Shown here: one piece after another, positions 30,225-42,467 of the stretch | Position numbering within the stretch: position 1 is the first letter of the stretch | Layout of the letters: each line of letters begins with the position of its first letter | Translations under genes and position numbers: made by a program | Notes under the pieces: model-generated | What the model was told of the DNA's origin: nothing | The model's database searches: none | The model's input: the letters and a program-made list of their open reading frames with translations, nothing else | Source: Megalonaias nervosa | Taxonomy: Eukaryota; Mollusca; Bivalvia; Unionida; Unionidae | DNA: 64,000 nucleotides | NCBI GenBank assembly: GCA_016617855.1 | Contig: JAECUM010009736.1 | Span: 1 to 64,000, forward strand | Reading direction: 5' to 3'

Positions 30225-30854
30225 TTAGGAACGAGAAGCAATCAACTTTAACTGCCTTAAGCCTTTGCCACTGCCAAGGCCTACTTCTGGACTTGTTCCT
30301 GTCAATGATTTGGTAGAAATCACTAGGGGTGGTATCTCCGGTGTAGTAACAGGGTTAGACTGTTTGGCTCGGGAAGGTCTTTTTCTCTTGGGTCGTAATA
30401 AAGAAGTCTGATACATTTGTTTCAGACTTCTCAACTAGGCCAAAAGTTCCAAGAGTACCGTTACTGTTTGAGGTTCACTGTTCTCCTTCCCTCATAGACC
30501 TTGTGTCTTCTCTGCTGCTTCTTCCTGTCGCTTCCTTCTTGCCTCTTCTTCTTCTCCCTGTTGCTGTGCAAGGAGAAATGCTTGTTCTGCCTCTTTCTGC
30601 TGCTGTAAAAATTTCTCCAATTCTTCTTTCTGTCTCTGTTTAAAATCCTCGACGTGTGGTAAAGAAGGAGAAGGTGGCGAAGGTACTGGTACTGGAAAAA
30701 ATTCTTGCGAAGAGAGAAAATCTACTAAATCCCAATTGAGATCGATCTCGTCTGGACGTAGCGCTGTGTTAACTTTGGTAGCCACTGCTATGCCATCGCT
30801 TCTCGTCTCCACAGCCGGTGCACCCCAATTCATTGTCTTCTTAGTTTCAGTCAT
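30225..30854 (-). pseudogene. Element B Gln/Glu-rich coiled-coil protein, two in-frame stops
   Basis: The ATG at 30,854 opens a frame that stays in phase to 30,225 and is broken by TGA 30,492-30,494 and a TAG near 30,436. The product (about 210 residues) has an acidic patch (DEIDLNWDLVDFLSSQEFF), a proline-rich spacer, a long coiled coil (QRQKEELEKFLQQQKEAEQAFL) and a basic C-terminus (LRPKRKRPSRAKQ). The acidic-aromatic patch resembles transcriptional activation domains, so a regulator is plausible. The TATA box is at 30,904-30,916, and a histone-like stem-loop follows the gene. Confidence 0.5.
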
Positions 30855-30903
30855 GTTTCACAGAACAATGTCGCATCGATTCACTGCGCACAGACGCTAG
30901 CGC

Positions 30904-31045
30904 ACCTATATAGGGAATGTGACATCACAGGTAGCTTTCTTCGGATCGGAAGACAGACTCCGCGAAGTGACTGAATTTTGTAACGCATGTTGGGATTGGT
31001 GAACAATTTCAATCCTTTTCGATCCGGTCTTCCACTATAAATAAA
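30904..31045. promoter_or_regulatory. Divergent promoter region near the right end of element B
   Basis: Minus-strand TATA CCCTATATAGG (about 30,904-30,914) serves the coiled-coil gene. Plus-strand TATA CTATAAATAAAC (about 31,034-31,045) lies about 45 bases before the small plus-strand gene at 31,087. The region between holds related inverted pieces around GATCGGAAGAC and GATCCGGTCTTCC. Confidence 0.55.
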
Positions 31046-31086
31046 CGCGGTTCACTTCATTCCCTCCACCTGTTCCTCTTCACAAG

Positions 31087-31305
31087 ATGTGGAACAATGT
31101 GGAATCGTCTACTTTCGTATCGTTTTTGTTTTTCCGTACGGTCTTGCCCATGTAGGTGAGGTCATCATGGAGAATCATTAGGATCACCGAGACATGCTTT
31201 TGGAAAAGAAGGACCTATGTGGAAAGACAAGGTTGTCTGAAGCGAGTTCTGATTTATGGACCAGAGGTTAGACGAAGTTTGAGGAAGAGAAGAAGACCTA
31301 TGTGA
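31087..31305 (+). pseudogene. Small basic protein gene with histone-like 3' end, one in-frame stop
   Basis: From the ATG at 31,087 one frame runs to the TGA at 31,303-31,305 with a single TAG at about 31,153-31,155. The 72-residue product has a hydrophobic N-terminal stretch (TFVSFLFFRTVLPM) and a basic C-terminus (EVRRSLRKRRRPM). It has its own TATA box (31,034) and a histone-type stem-loop 43 bases after the stop, which together argue that this small frame is a real transcription unit. No family is recognised; it does not look like a core histone. Confidence 0.45.
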
Positions 31306-31347
31306 TGCCCTCTATGTTAACAAAATGTTGCTAACATAAAACCCAAA

Positions 31348-31363
31348 GACCCTTTTCAGGGCC
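31348..31363 (+). terminator. Histone-mRNA-like 3' stem-loop, copy 3
   Basis: GACCCTTTTCAGGGCC matches the histone consensus at 15 of 16 places, is preceded by CCCAAA and followed 13 nt later by AAAAAGA. Confidence 0.75.
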
Positions 31364-31457
31364 ACTCCACTGTCTCAAAAAGATTTATTCTTTCTTGCCT
31401 AAAAAAGATTTAAAACATACTATACTATCCACTGACACGAACGCGAATGCATAACAC

Positions 31458-31570
31458 TTTGTATAGAAATGAAACAGGTGGCATGACGTCACGGTGCTTG
31501 CTACATTTTTGCAAGTGTCCAGTACCGTGACGTCACCCTACCTGTTCCATTCCACTTGTCGCTATACAAA
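31458..31570. repeat. Subterminal palindrome with two CRE/ATF sites
   Basis: TTTGTATAG and CTATACAAA close an imperfect inverted repeat of about 110 bp. Its inner arms TGACGTCACGGT (31,484-31,495) and ACCGTGACGTCA (31,524-31,535) are perfect and each contains the CRE/ATF octamer TGACGTCA. It sits about 140-220 bp inside the right terminus. Confidence 0.75.
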
Positions 31571-31636
31571 ATTCCCATATTCCCCAAACAGTCCCAGGCA
31601 GTTTGTTTGGGGTTTTTTTGTCCCTATAAAATTGTT

Positions 31637-31705
31637 CCCCAAACAGTCCCAGGCTGTTTTTACTTCTTTGGCCTTATATGCCCCAAACTATTCCACTACA
31701 CTACA
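31637..31705 (-). repeat. Right terminal inverted repeat of element B
   Basis: Reverse complement of the left terminus from GTAGTGTAGTGG inward. The inner motif CCCCAAACAGTCCCAGGC occurs a second time at about 31,586-31,603, so the right arm has a small internal duplication. Confidence 0.85.
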
Positions 31706-31711
31706 GCTGGC
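31706..31711. repeat. Target-site duplication, right copy
   Basis: GCTGGC, identical to 11,857-11,862. Confidence 0.75.
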
Positions 31712-32584
31712 GACTACAACATCCAGTGACCTGCATGTAGTATTATGGGTTCTTTGACCGATTTTATTCTGTTAAAGACACATATTTGTATCCACGTACA
31801 AGCATGCACCCGATATTAATTTCTCGTAAAAAAATATAAATTAATATAAGGAGAAAAAATTAGGACCATAACCCTAAGCTGGCTACCTTTACATAGAGGC
31901 CGCTTTTGCTTCTGCCTTTGTGTAGCTGATATTGACAGGTTTGACTGAATGTCGATTTGTATATTGTAAAGCAAATAACACCAACACGTAGAATGTGTGA
32001 TCGGTTTCGCTTTATTGCTTCATCAGACATCATAACAGATTGATAAATTTAATAATTTGCAAGATTTCTCCTTTCAACCTATTGTTACAGCTGATTCTGA
32101 GATGGAACGTCTGCTAAAGGAAATCTATTGGATTCACCGTCTTAATACGGTATATCCAAAAGGTCTAAAATCCAAAACACTATTCGACATTCATTAATCT
32201 AATTTTTTTTAAATTATATCCCCTGTTTACAAATAGCTGAGAATAATTTTATATTATTCAAATTTACTGAATAACTTAACTAGTGAAAGTACAAACAAAT
32301 ATCATGAAAATAAGTTTAATAATTCATTAAAAATGAAAGGGCATTCTAAATCAATTCTGAAAATATTATGATTAATTATTTATAGAATACTTATTTATTT
32401 TATGATTATAAGTATTATGCACACCATAATTTTTTAATGATTGTTTATTATATAATTTGAATTCTGATACAATAGTGAACATTCATTAATAATATATCAA
32501 GATATTATATATATGTATATATATATATAAATGTGTATTATACAAAATAAAAATATTAATAAACTGTTTCTATCTATTCATAAA

Positions 32585-32643
<59 letters not shown>

Positions 32644-34214
32644 AAATGTGCATTATATCAAATAAAAATATTAATAAAACTGTTTGTCTCTATTTATTCA
32701 TAAACATTTTTGGATTTGTATATTGATATATAGATAGACAAATCCATCGGTGCATCTATAAATGTGCAGACGAATGGATTGACACCAATAGGTAGCTATT
32801 GTCACGAAAACAATAAGTTTAAAATAAGATGTAATAATAAGACGTCTCATACACGAATCATATATAATAAATATTCTTTGTTTATTGTCAATGATGCAGA
32901 ATATTGTATATTGTGTGTATATGTGTTGCAATGTATATGTAATTTAATTACTTGTGTGTTACTTTTGAACTCGTTTTTTATTTTTGTTTCATTGCATTTT
33001 ATTGTAAGAATAATATTTTTACTCGATTTTATATTCTTTCCCAGTGAATTTGGTATTTGGTCTTGACCTGATTAGGACGCAAAAGGTTGCCTTTTCACTA
33101 TTTTTAGCTCATCATGGTTGAGACGTTTGTAAACATTGAATGAAAACGATTGGCTATTACCAATGTCATGTTCGGACCACGTGTTAGCTAAGTTGTAAAC
33201 AGCCTTTCATTTTCTATTTATTTCCAGTGTGGGATTCCGATTCTTAGATAGGTCTATTCTAAGCTACGTGCTAAATGGCAATTGTTTTTTTTTTTTACTG
33301 CGCTGTTCAAATTAGTGATCACATAGCCCCGTCATGTAAGCCACCATGTGATCTAAAATCGTGGGTTAAAACAGACGTTTCTAGTACATTTAGGCAGTCG
33401 TATCATACACCTTTAAGAGCTCAAGATGGTTTTTTTATTGTTGATGCCAGTTTGTTGTAAATTTCATATATTTTGGGGAACTGAATAATTTATATTCTCT
33501 GGAAAACAACATAAGTGCGTTTCTTTATAAAAATTCTGAGACAAAGACATTCAGTGGAAATTTATTCTGGAATTCTAAACAGAAAGTTATAAATTGTGAT
33601 TCATTGAGGAACTGTTTCCATCAGTACAACGACTTCATCTGACGTCATCGCCTTCCATATTGGAACTTCATCGAGATTCGAACCTGGATTTAGTTAAAAC
33701 TGTTTAGTGATAGAACTTATATTTTTCAATTCTAGGATTCATTTTTTGGATTATATTCAGAAACCGTAAGTCCTATTTCATATTTTTATCTTGTTTTCTA
33801 TGGAAATAAATTATTTTGTTAAAATTGACAAAGCTTGTTGGCTTCACTCTTTACTTTTGTTACTTTTGTACGAGCCTACACGTAACAACGTCCATTGTAA
33901 AATCCCGGCCTGAGAGTTCCTATAAAATGTTATTCATTTTACGGTCACCTTGCCGTTTGAAATGGTCACTATTGCGTACGAACAGTCTTTGTGGGATCAG
34001 GGAGGGATTGTTTAGATAAAGTAATATACATTCGTCTCTCTCTTTGTACATTCGGTACTACGTCAAATTTGAATGCAAAACTTTTTATTGTATATGTTTT
34101 TTAAGATAGGAAACAAATGTAATGGCCATTCTAAACGAGACTCATGTCGGTGTTACATGGCGTGTGTTGTGGTTTGGACATGTGAGCAGAAATCTAATAT
34201 TTATGCAAGACACG
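31712..34214. other. Host-like DNA without a recognisable gene
   Basis: AT-rich sequence with an AT microsatellite (32,588-32,639) and two related copies of a stretch (AAAATAAAAATATTAATAAA at 32,543 and again near 32,659) flanking it. No RNA gene or conserved frame is seen. Confidence 0.45.
32588..32639. repeat. (AT)n microsatellite between short direct repeats
   Basis: About 26 AT units. The flanks (AATAAAAATATTAATAAA...TCTATT.ATTCATAAA) occur on both sides, so the array lies within a local tandem duplication of about 110 bp. Confidence 0.9.
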
Positions 34215-36455
34215 ATAGAAAAAGTGAAAACAATGCGTACGCTAGCATGTTAGTATGTCACTAACAAGCTACTAGCATAAAGTGGCAAATCATTAAGTGA
34301 CTAGCTAAATCGGACGCTCAGACGTCCGCTAACTGTTTTATAGATGCTGCATATCATAAACTGTGTAGACATGGTATAATCAAGACAAGAGCCATGGTGG
34401 ACTTCCATTCTTTGAAGTTGCATATGAATCATTTCAATTAACATTCAGCTGCAAGGACACGAAAACACAAATTAGAGCAGAAACAAGTAATTATTGAAAT
34501 TACTACGTCGCTAGAACACAGCGAAAGTGCCGTTTTAGAAATATATAACCCTGTTAGGAACTTATGCAACTTAGATAAGGTAAACCTTAGCGTTGTTTGA
34601 CGGCGGTCTAAAAAAAGAACGTCCCGTACGGTGAGAAAATCACAAACGAATTGGCGGAAATTACATAATAATGTACACCACCTGCATTAGATCAATAAAT
34701 CCACACAATAAGTCTGAAATGAACCTTGGATGGGCCCATAGGAACACAATGGAGGTTGAATTGTTCGTCGTGTGGTCTATACAACAGCGAAGCTAAACAC
34801 TGGCAACATCTGGCTGTGCCAAGGGGAGGAAATGGTCAATAGTTAATGCCTTCGTCTATTGATATTGACAGGGAAAGACGATTGTTCTTTTTAGTATAGC
34901 TGGAATTGCGATGAAGTAGGCCACTATTCCTAATGTAATGTGATTGGGGAGCGTATTCCAAGGAGAATGTTATTTGTAACTGTAAAAGTGATCTGCACGC
35001 ATCAAATACATTTTAGAGTAAAATGTATATGAAACTATATCGCTTGCTTTATTAGCAACCAAGCAAACAATGATGTTTAGATAAATTCAACCACGATTGT
35101 GACACTGTGTAAGATAATAATTTCATATAGCTATCATCAAATAAGCGTTAAAATGGAACTTATGTCTTCAACTGATTCAGATGTTTTCTAAACCGAAACA
35201 TTCGGAGCATATTTAAAGCAGAATGTTTGGGTTTTTATGTATACTGTGCATGTACCATTGAAGCTGTTAGAAAAAAGAGATTCAGAAATTATTCTTCTCG
35301 GTTATGTTTCCAATTTAAAAATACAAGTTGTCAAAGGCTGACGAGGTTGCAAGAACTAAGATGCACCTTACACATCAAAAATGAAACTAAGGTATGAGAA
35401 AAATACAAAGGAAAGGATTTTTTATTGTGATGACAGGGCTCTGTCTCTCTTGCTTATTCATAAAAATTTATTCAGATTAGGTATTATGGTCCTTACAAAG
35501 TCAAGAAGAATATGAATGGGTTAAAGTATAATAGTAGTACTCCTGGAATGTTAAAGCAAATGAGTACCGTTACGTTGATAGAGAATCCAGCCAGTCTAAA
35601 AGCGAAATATCGTCTTTCCCTGTCTATACCAATAGACGAAGGACAATAATTCTTGTCTAATTGCCTCCTCTTGGCACCGCCAGGTGTTACCATTGTTTAG
35701 CTTCACTGATGCACAGACCTCACGTCGTATAAAAAATTCTCCGACAATCCAGACGTTGTTGTGTTCCTATGGACCCATCCAACGTACAGTTTGTATTTAT
35801 TTTGCGGATTTATCGGTCTAATACAGACTGTAAATATTATTTTACTATTTCTGCCAATGTCTGAGTGATTCTGGAACCTTTCTTGACTTAGTCTTTTAAG
35901 ACCACCGTCAATCCACGCTATCGTTGACCTTATACATGCTCATTATGAGTTAGCGTACATTTGACTTTGTTCGCTTAGTCCGTCCGTCTTATTAGCGCAA
36001 TTCGAAAGTCCTGCGTGAAATGTATACTTAGCTTATTCATATTTCACGCTGTTATGATATAATCATGGTTCACTTATTAATTAACCTTGTGCATAAGTTC
36101 ATGGCAGGGACAGATATTTCTGATACGACACTTTCACTACTATGTTAGTCACGATATTGCTTTAGTATTTTCACTGCATTACTTGTCTCTTCTTTAATAC
36201 GTGTTTTCGTGCCGTTGATGTGGAATGTCCTTCTAAATGATTTATATGCAACTTCAAAGGAGGAAAGTCTAACATGACTCTTGCTTTTTATATTATATAT
36301 ACACCGTATGATATACAACGTCTATAAAACCTCTTCAGTGGAAGCCTAGGCTTCTGATTTACCTAATTAGTCATATACTGACTTGCCAATTTAGGCTAGT
36401 AGCTTGTTAGTCACATACTGATATGCTAATCTATGCTTTGTTTTCCCTTCTTGTT
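34215..36455. mobile_element. Foldback-type element with long inverted arms
   Basis: The sequence near 34,240-34,790 returns as a diverged reverse complement near 35,715-36,440. Matching landmarks: GTTAGTATGTCACTAACAAGCTACTAGC against GCTAGTAGCTTGTTAGTCACATACTGA, and TTGGATGGGCCCATAGGAACACAA against TTGTGTTCCTATGGACCCATCCAA (each compared in pieces). The roughly 0.9-kb centre has no transposase-like frame. It looks like a non-autonomous foldback or long-TIR DNA transposon. I did not find a clean target duplication. Confidence 0.6.
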
Positions 36456-37823
36456 TTGTTTCAGGAGAAACGTTTATGATTCGAAAGAAATGCCAATTCA
36501 AAGCAATCGTCCTTTCAGCATTAAAGGGAAGGAAACACGGAATAAATCAAGGAAGACAACCTATGGGTCGTTGTTGTCGTTACCGATTCATTGGGGAGTA
36601 TTCTTCAGTTTTAGGCAGCCCACGAGAAGGAAGTTCCCGAACATGTGCGAACTTTGACTTCGGGCATGTAAGTCAGTGCTCATTGGGTTCATGCCAGATC
36701 CGGTGGATCCAATACTTAATACTACAGTACTGTTACCAACCGTCCAACCATAACCGGCCGTCCCGACATATCCAACCGGCTAGGGGGCAGGGGCAGTCCA
36801 ACCGACAACGCCTGTCCAGCTGCTTCAGCATGAGGACCTTTTCATTTAAATGGTCCAGCAAAATAGTTCCTGCGGGGTCTTAGTAATAGATCAGTCCGTG
36901 CAGCCACGCCTTCGGCATCTTATCATTACGTTCAGCCAGGCTTTTGGTACGGCCGATACCGACGATTGCTGAATCGTTCTATATACCGCCAGCATTCCGA
37001 CCCACCAGGCGCCGTTCACACCGTATCCATTGGGTCTAATGCATATTAAAACCGAACCGTCACCAGCTGTTCAGCAGTTCCAACATGGGGACCTATGCGT
37101 CAAATAGGTCCAGCCAATTACTATTTACGGGGATCTTAGTGGCAGAGCCGGACTTCCATAAATTCACTGGTTGTCCACAAGGGAGAGCTAGATATGTTTC
37201 ACTAGGGATGGAATTGAGTCTTCATATCACCTGATATGTCTTCTTTAGCCCTACAAGTAGACCCAGCTGAGCCTCGGGGCAGAGTGAGTACGACGGAACT
37301 CCTTCAAATCCACCATCTTTCAAATCTTACTCAAACCTGACCATGGAACGGACCCAAGTTCAGTTTTCAAACAGCCGTCGATGACACTTTTAGGGTGTTT
37401 GCTGCTTCATAATGTCTTCCACCCTAAGCTCAGCTCTAAAGAATATGTAGGTCTTGATGAGGAGGAAGAGATAGACATAAAGCGACAGTCACCTACAGAA
37501 TCGATCTCATAGCACGTCACAAGAATTTAGTAGGTGCTGTAAGTACGTTCGTCTGTTTCATAGCGCGGAGAAATCTGCTCCGTGACCTATCCGATCTTTT
37601 AGACTTTTGGTCTCAATCGCCCCAAATCCCTCACTATTTTTCAAAATCTAAGCAATACTCTGGTAGGTCTAATGGCGTCAGCACAGACGGCCACCAGACC
37701 CAACAGGATCAATCAACACAGCCTGTTGGCTTTTCTGGATCCGCTGGTGAAATTGTGTAGCGAAAACCATTTCAATAATCGTCTTTTTAACCGTATGTTA
37801 TGTTCACAGGTTATATTTCAGAT
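36456..37823. other. GC-richer spacer with an imperfect tandem duplication
   Basis: The stretch around 36,690-36,895 (GGTGGATCCAATACTTAATA ... TGCGGGGTCTTAGT) partly recurs at 37,020-37,150 (CCATTGGGTCTAATGCATATTA ... TACGGGGATCTTAGT). I see no gene. Composition differs from the flanks. Confidence 0.35.
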
Positions 37824-39247
37824 TGGAATCATGAAGAGGCATTGACAAAAACTGCCATCACTGCCAGTCCATCAGACTGAGAAGGGATACTGTCACATTT
37901 ATGCAGCGGTGAGGTCGTAACAGCAGCAATTGCAATATCATCCGAAAAATTCCCAATATAATTATATTAAGTCGTTTTGCAAATTCGAAATTCAACCCAC
38001 GTAGTAATTATACTAAGAAAGTACAGAGGCAAGTGAAACAAGGAAAAATAATCTCCTGGTGGCAAACCATATAATAGCAACATAAAGGATAGAGATCTTC
38101 ACGTCTGCTAATGAAGGATAGACATTCATGCGGAGATGGGCTCATTACTCTAATGGAGAAAGGACTACACATAATAGATATCCAAGGCTTGACAGATAGT
38201 GGAAAGGGGATATTCGAATAACACCCGATACATAGACAACCGTTATGATGATCCTCATCGGTCAAATGGAATGACTAAGTGTAGTTGGTACCCTAAAGAA
38301 ATATATGACAATAGCAGAACAATATATAGAAGTTTGCTTCACGGTAAAAACCAATGAACTACTGCGTGAAGCAACAGTGGAGAGACTCTAAGAAACAGTT
38401 TGTTTTATATTCGTATAAAATAATCAAAACTTAGTATAATCCCAATATTTACAACTGTACAAAACAAGGGCGGTGAATTTAAGCTGGACAAATACAAAGC
38501 CACTAGTCTAAATAAGTTCGTCTATACCCATGTATGCGTGTTTCTTCTTTGCTATCTATATTAGCAACATAATAAACAACTGGTAATGGTGTGACCGACT
38601 TCGAATCAATTACAAAAAGATAAATTCCAAGCCGCACATACACACTTTGGTGCCCCTTAATTTTGGTTTGAACATCTTGTTGAGGAGTTCGTTCCATTTA
38701 AAATATGGACGACTGAAAGAAAAAAAAAACACACAACAGAAAAACCTCAACAAGTGCAGTGTACACAAATATTTAGCAGTGTCTTTATAAATACCAGAAA
38801 GAAAATTCCGAATAGAACTGTACATGACAATTGTAAAACTTGTCTCAATGAACGTAAGTGAATGCACATCCACCGTCGTAGCCGAAAGCAAATGCACATA
38901 TAAAAGTCCAACAAGAATATGACACCACCACCACCCACCCACAGGCAACGCCAGCATGACATGCGACCGGGGAAAAGAAGATGAAAGGAAAGAAGAATAA
39001 ATCAAATGACCTTCAAAGAAATAAGTATAGGATAGAGAACGGTTGTGTGCCAAGCAAGTAAAGAATTGCTATTACAGGTTGCGACAGACGGAAAAGAAAA
39101 GATACAACGAGGCAAGTACGAGATAATCTGCGACTCCTTGTCCAGATGAAACTCACGCAAAGATCGTTATTAAAAAATGTAAAGAATAGAAGCTTTTAAA
39201 GAAAGTCCCTCAAAATTGTACACCAACAATAGCAAGTTACGGGCAAA

Positions 39248-39250
<3 letters not shown>

Positions 39251-39340
<90 letters not shown>
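39251..39340. repeat. (GA)n microsatellite
   Basis: About 45 uninterrupted GA units at the position that matches the GT/GA array of duplication copy 1. Confidence 0.97.
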
Positions 39341-39341
<1 letters not shown>

Positions 39342-40082
39342 AGATACGTAAACATCAACAGTTAAACAGATAGTAAATAGATTACAATTCAAGAAAGGTT
39401 TGCCCTTTAAGTCCATAAAAATAACATTAAAAATAAAGCAACATACACATTTTTCAAATTAACAAGGAATACAACTTAAGATATTGAGGGTTGGAGTTTC
39501 ACACATTACAAAATTAAATGTGGTAGAAAGAAAAATATAAATGCCGACCGACAGAACCTATCTGGAGGGAGTCGTGCACTGACCTGGAAACGTCCAAAAG
39601 AAGATAACATGGCTATTTTCAAAAACAGAACAATGAACCGTAAGAAAAGTTTGATTGAAACCTAAACATTAAGCCTTTGGGGTATTTATAACGTTTTCGA
39701 ACAGACAGCTCGAACACTCTAACCAGGCATTCTATTAGGTAGGACTTAAAGTTATCCACAACACACCCATATAAATATGGTGCATATGCCTTTCATCTGT
39801 TTTTCGCAGCCAACGTTCAGACGCTTCCGAACCAAATAAATTCTTCATCCCTCCTTTTCACTGACTGCTCTATATATCCAATGGAAATGTATGTGTCGTA
39901 TGGTATATACTTTTCTTACATAAGGAAATGTCATATCAATCAGTGCGTATTCAGTCTTATCTCGCTTTTGATTACGCATTCTAGTCATAATGTCAATGTA
40001 AGTGAAAAATGTCAATACAGAAAAGTTGAATTCGCAGCAGTTTATATCACCAGAGAAAGAAAGAGACGGGTGGGGAGAGTGG

Positions 40083-40316
40083 ACATCGGAGCACTTCCTA
40101 AGCTGGATGGTGGGACAGGTGACCATGAGGAAAGAAACTATTCATATCATCTCAGTTGTTTCAGGAATACCTCAGTATTTACAAAACCCATTTGCGAATC
40201 CAGGGTCGGGTTCATTTAGTGATGCGTTAGTAATAATAGCTACATTAGGAGTAAAGTATTTAATTGGTTGGTGGGACTGGACATTTCTTAAAAACTATTT
40301 TCACCCTGATTTATAG
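40083..40316 (+). other. Second copy of the short frame shared by the duplications
   Basis: Frame ending at 40,316 with PQYLQNPFANPGSGSF and ALVIIATLGVKYLIGWWDW, parallel to the frame at 9,360-9,597. One hydrophobic segment. Not recognised. Confidence 0.3.
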
Positions 40317-40741
40317 AAAAAAGAAATTAATCAATCGTTCTTTATTTGTTGAAATAAAAAGATCATGAGGCGTAAAAACAACGTATATCAGGATCGAATG
40401 AGCTAAACGTGTCAAACCGGCAAATATTAAATGAATGGTTTGTTAAAGTTCCTAGCATTCCATATTCTTCAGCGGTTTCCCATAAGCCTATTCATTTGAC
40501 CTCGGCGAGCAAACAACTGGTTAATCCAGGTATTGCTTTGAAGTGTGAATACCTGTTCCTAAATATTATTACGCATGCTGGCTACTCAGATGGCTTGTCT
40601 TCTTTCCCAAACATAATTAATCTATCATTGAGTTATTGAATGTATAAAAGATAGCAGGACAATAATATTGCGAGCAACGTAACTTTGAGAGAGAACAACA
40701 TATGCATGCGTATTGAAATTTTGTTGACCAGTGCACTAAAA

Positions 40742-41040
<299 letters not shown>

Positions 41041-42467
41041 AGAATAGTAATAATGGCAATAATATTAAAACAAGTACAAAAGTCAATGTAATCAGAATAA
41101 TGACCATTTTAAAAACACTTTTAATGATTCTGATATTTGACGCATTGTGTATGTCACAAAAGATAAGCTGGAGAGGCATCACCTGTCAATAATGACCAGC
41201 TTTACTTTTCCCACTGGTGGCCTCTAATGACACTTTTAACGGAATATGGACTGCCATAACGGTACACTACTAGACTGGCTGTAGAACATAATAAAGCAAT
41301 ATACTGTAACTAGCTTTATGATGTATCTACATTGTGAGAATCTCTTATGTACACAAACTATAACTGAAACACCAAATCTCAGCGATGACTTTAATATTTT
41401 ATTTTAAAACATTTGCTTCAAAATCCTTATTAGATTCGATTGAAGACATTGTCATTTGGAGATTCCATAGAACTAAACAAGCTTGATAGAACACAATTTC
41501 CCTCATAGAAACAAAATAGTAAGATATCATACATCTGGACTGAGGTCAAAAGTAGTTTGATTTTGTGACAAAGTTAGATAAATCTGCTTCAGTATTTTTA
41601 ATTAATATCAAAATAGGTATTTAATACTTTATCAACATTATACTTACAAGTACAGGCAATTATTTCTGAATCTTTTGTGCTGAACCTTTAACCTATATTT
41701 ATAGTAATGAATTATGTTTCGCCTTATACCAGATGAATAGGTTATACCAGATGAATAGGTTCACAGTTCTTCCACCTTTGTCTATCTACGCTTTTGTTTA
41801 ATACGTTCGATGCTGGACAACACAGGTTTTAATATGCATATGCGGGAAGTACACATACTTTGAAATCAAATATATTTGTATTCATGCATCAGTAATCATA
41901 ATCGAATGTATTTACTACAGTAGACTACTTTGCCAGCAGAAGGTACATTATAGATTACTTATTAAATGTGAACTGAAGAGGTAGACTAACTATTCAATAA
42001 CGACCATCTTGTATGGATCACAGTTCAGAATATTATTTAGAACCAAAAATTTGACGTATTTATAAGCATTACTGCCACTGTATCGATCGCCTTCCTTGAC
42101 AAGGATGGCAGTCTTTTCATCACTGCTAAACGTTTTCTATATGCTTGGAAATATCATATAAAATATATCTAACACACAAATAGACAACATATTACATTTC
42201 TCAAAATGACAAATTTGAACAGTTCTTAAAAATATTGTCAAATGTAAGTAAAATAAATCGTCCATTTGCATTGATTACTTTCACAGAATTCTAGGCTAAT
42301 ATGTGATGCGTAATTTTTAAAAGACCTTCTTCACCTATTATTGAAATATCGGCAATAGATATCATAAATAATTCGTTATCATATTTATACAAATAAAATT
42401 TATTTTTTCGGCTTACTTTTCGATGACATTCAAATAACTCTTTCATTGCTATCCTGGTGAGAACATA

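Larger units (their letters stand above)
11863..31705. mobile_element. Element B: near complete-length Polinton/adintovirus-like provirus
   Basis: The 19.8-kb element is bounded by inverted repeats (11,863-11,934 and 31,637-31,705) and by GCTGGC copies at 11,857-11,862 and 31,706-31,711, the 6-bp target duplication expected for Polintons. It starts with AG; the last base is A rather than the usual T. It carries integrase, protease, packaging ATPase, two capsid genes and polymerase B, nearly all on the minus strand. Base composition is more GC-rich than elements A and C. Most genes carry stops or frameshifts, so this copy cannot be autonomous as sequenced. Confidence 0.9.

Noticed and set aside
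31087..31305. Captured histone gene, because of the histone-like 3' end
   Set aside because: The 72-residue product does not match the core of H2A, H2B, H3, H4 or H1.
31494..31757. Plus-strand frame across the right terminus of element B
   Set aside because: It crosses the palindrome and terminal repeat into host DNA; interesting only for its terminal-repeat part, not called as a gene.
31860..32100. Possible LINE or Penelope-type 3' end around GCTTCATCAGACATCATAAC
   Set aside because: A vague resemblance only; no reverse transcriptase frame or target duplication.
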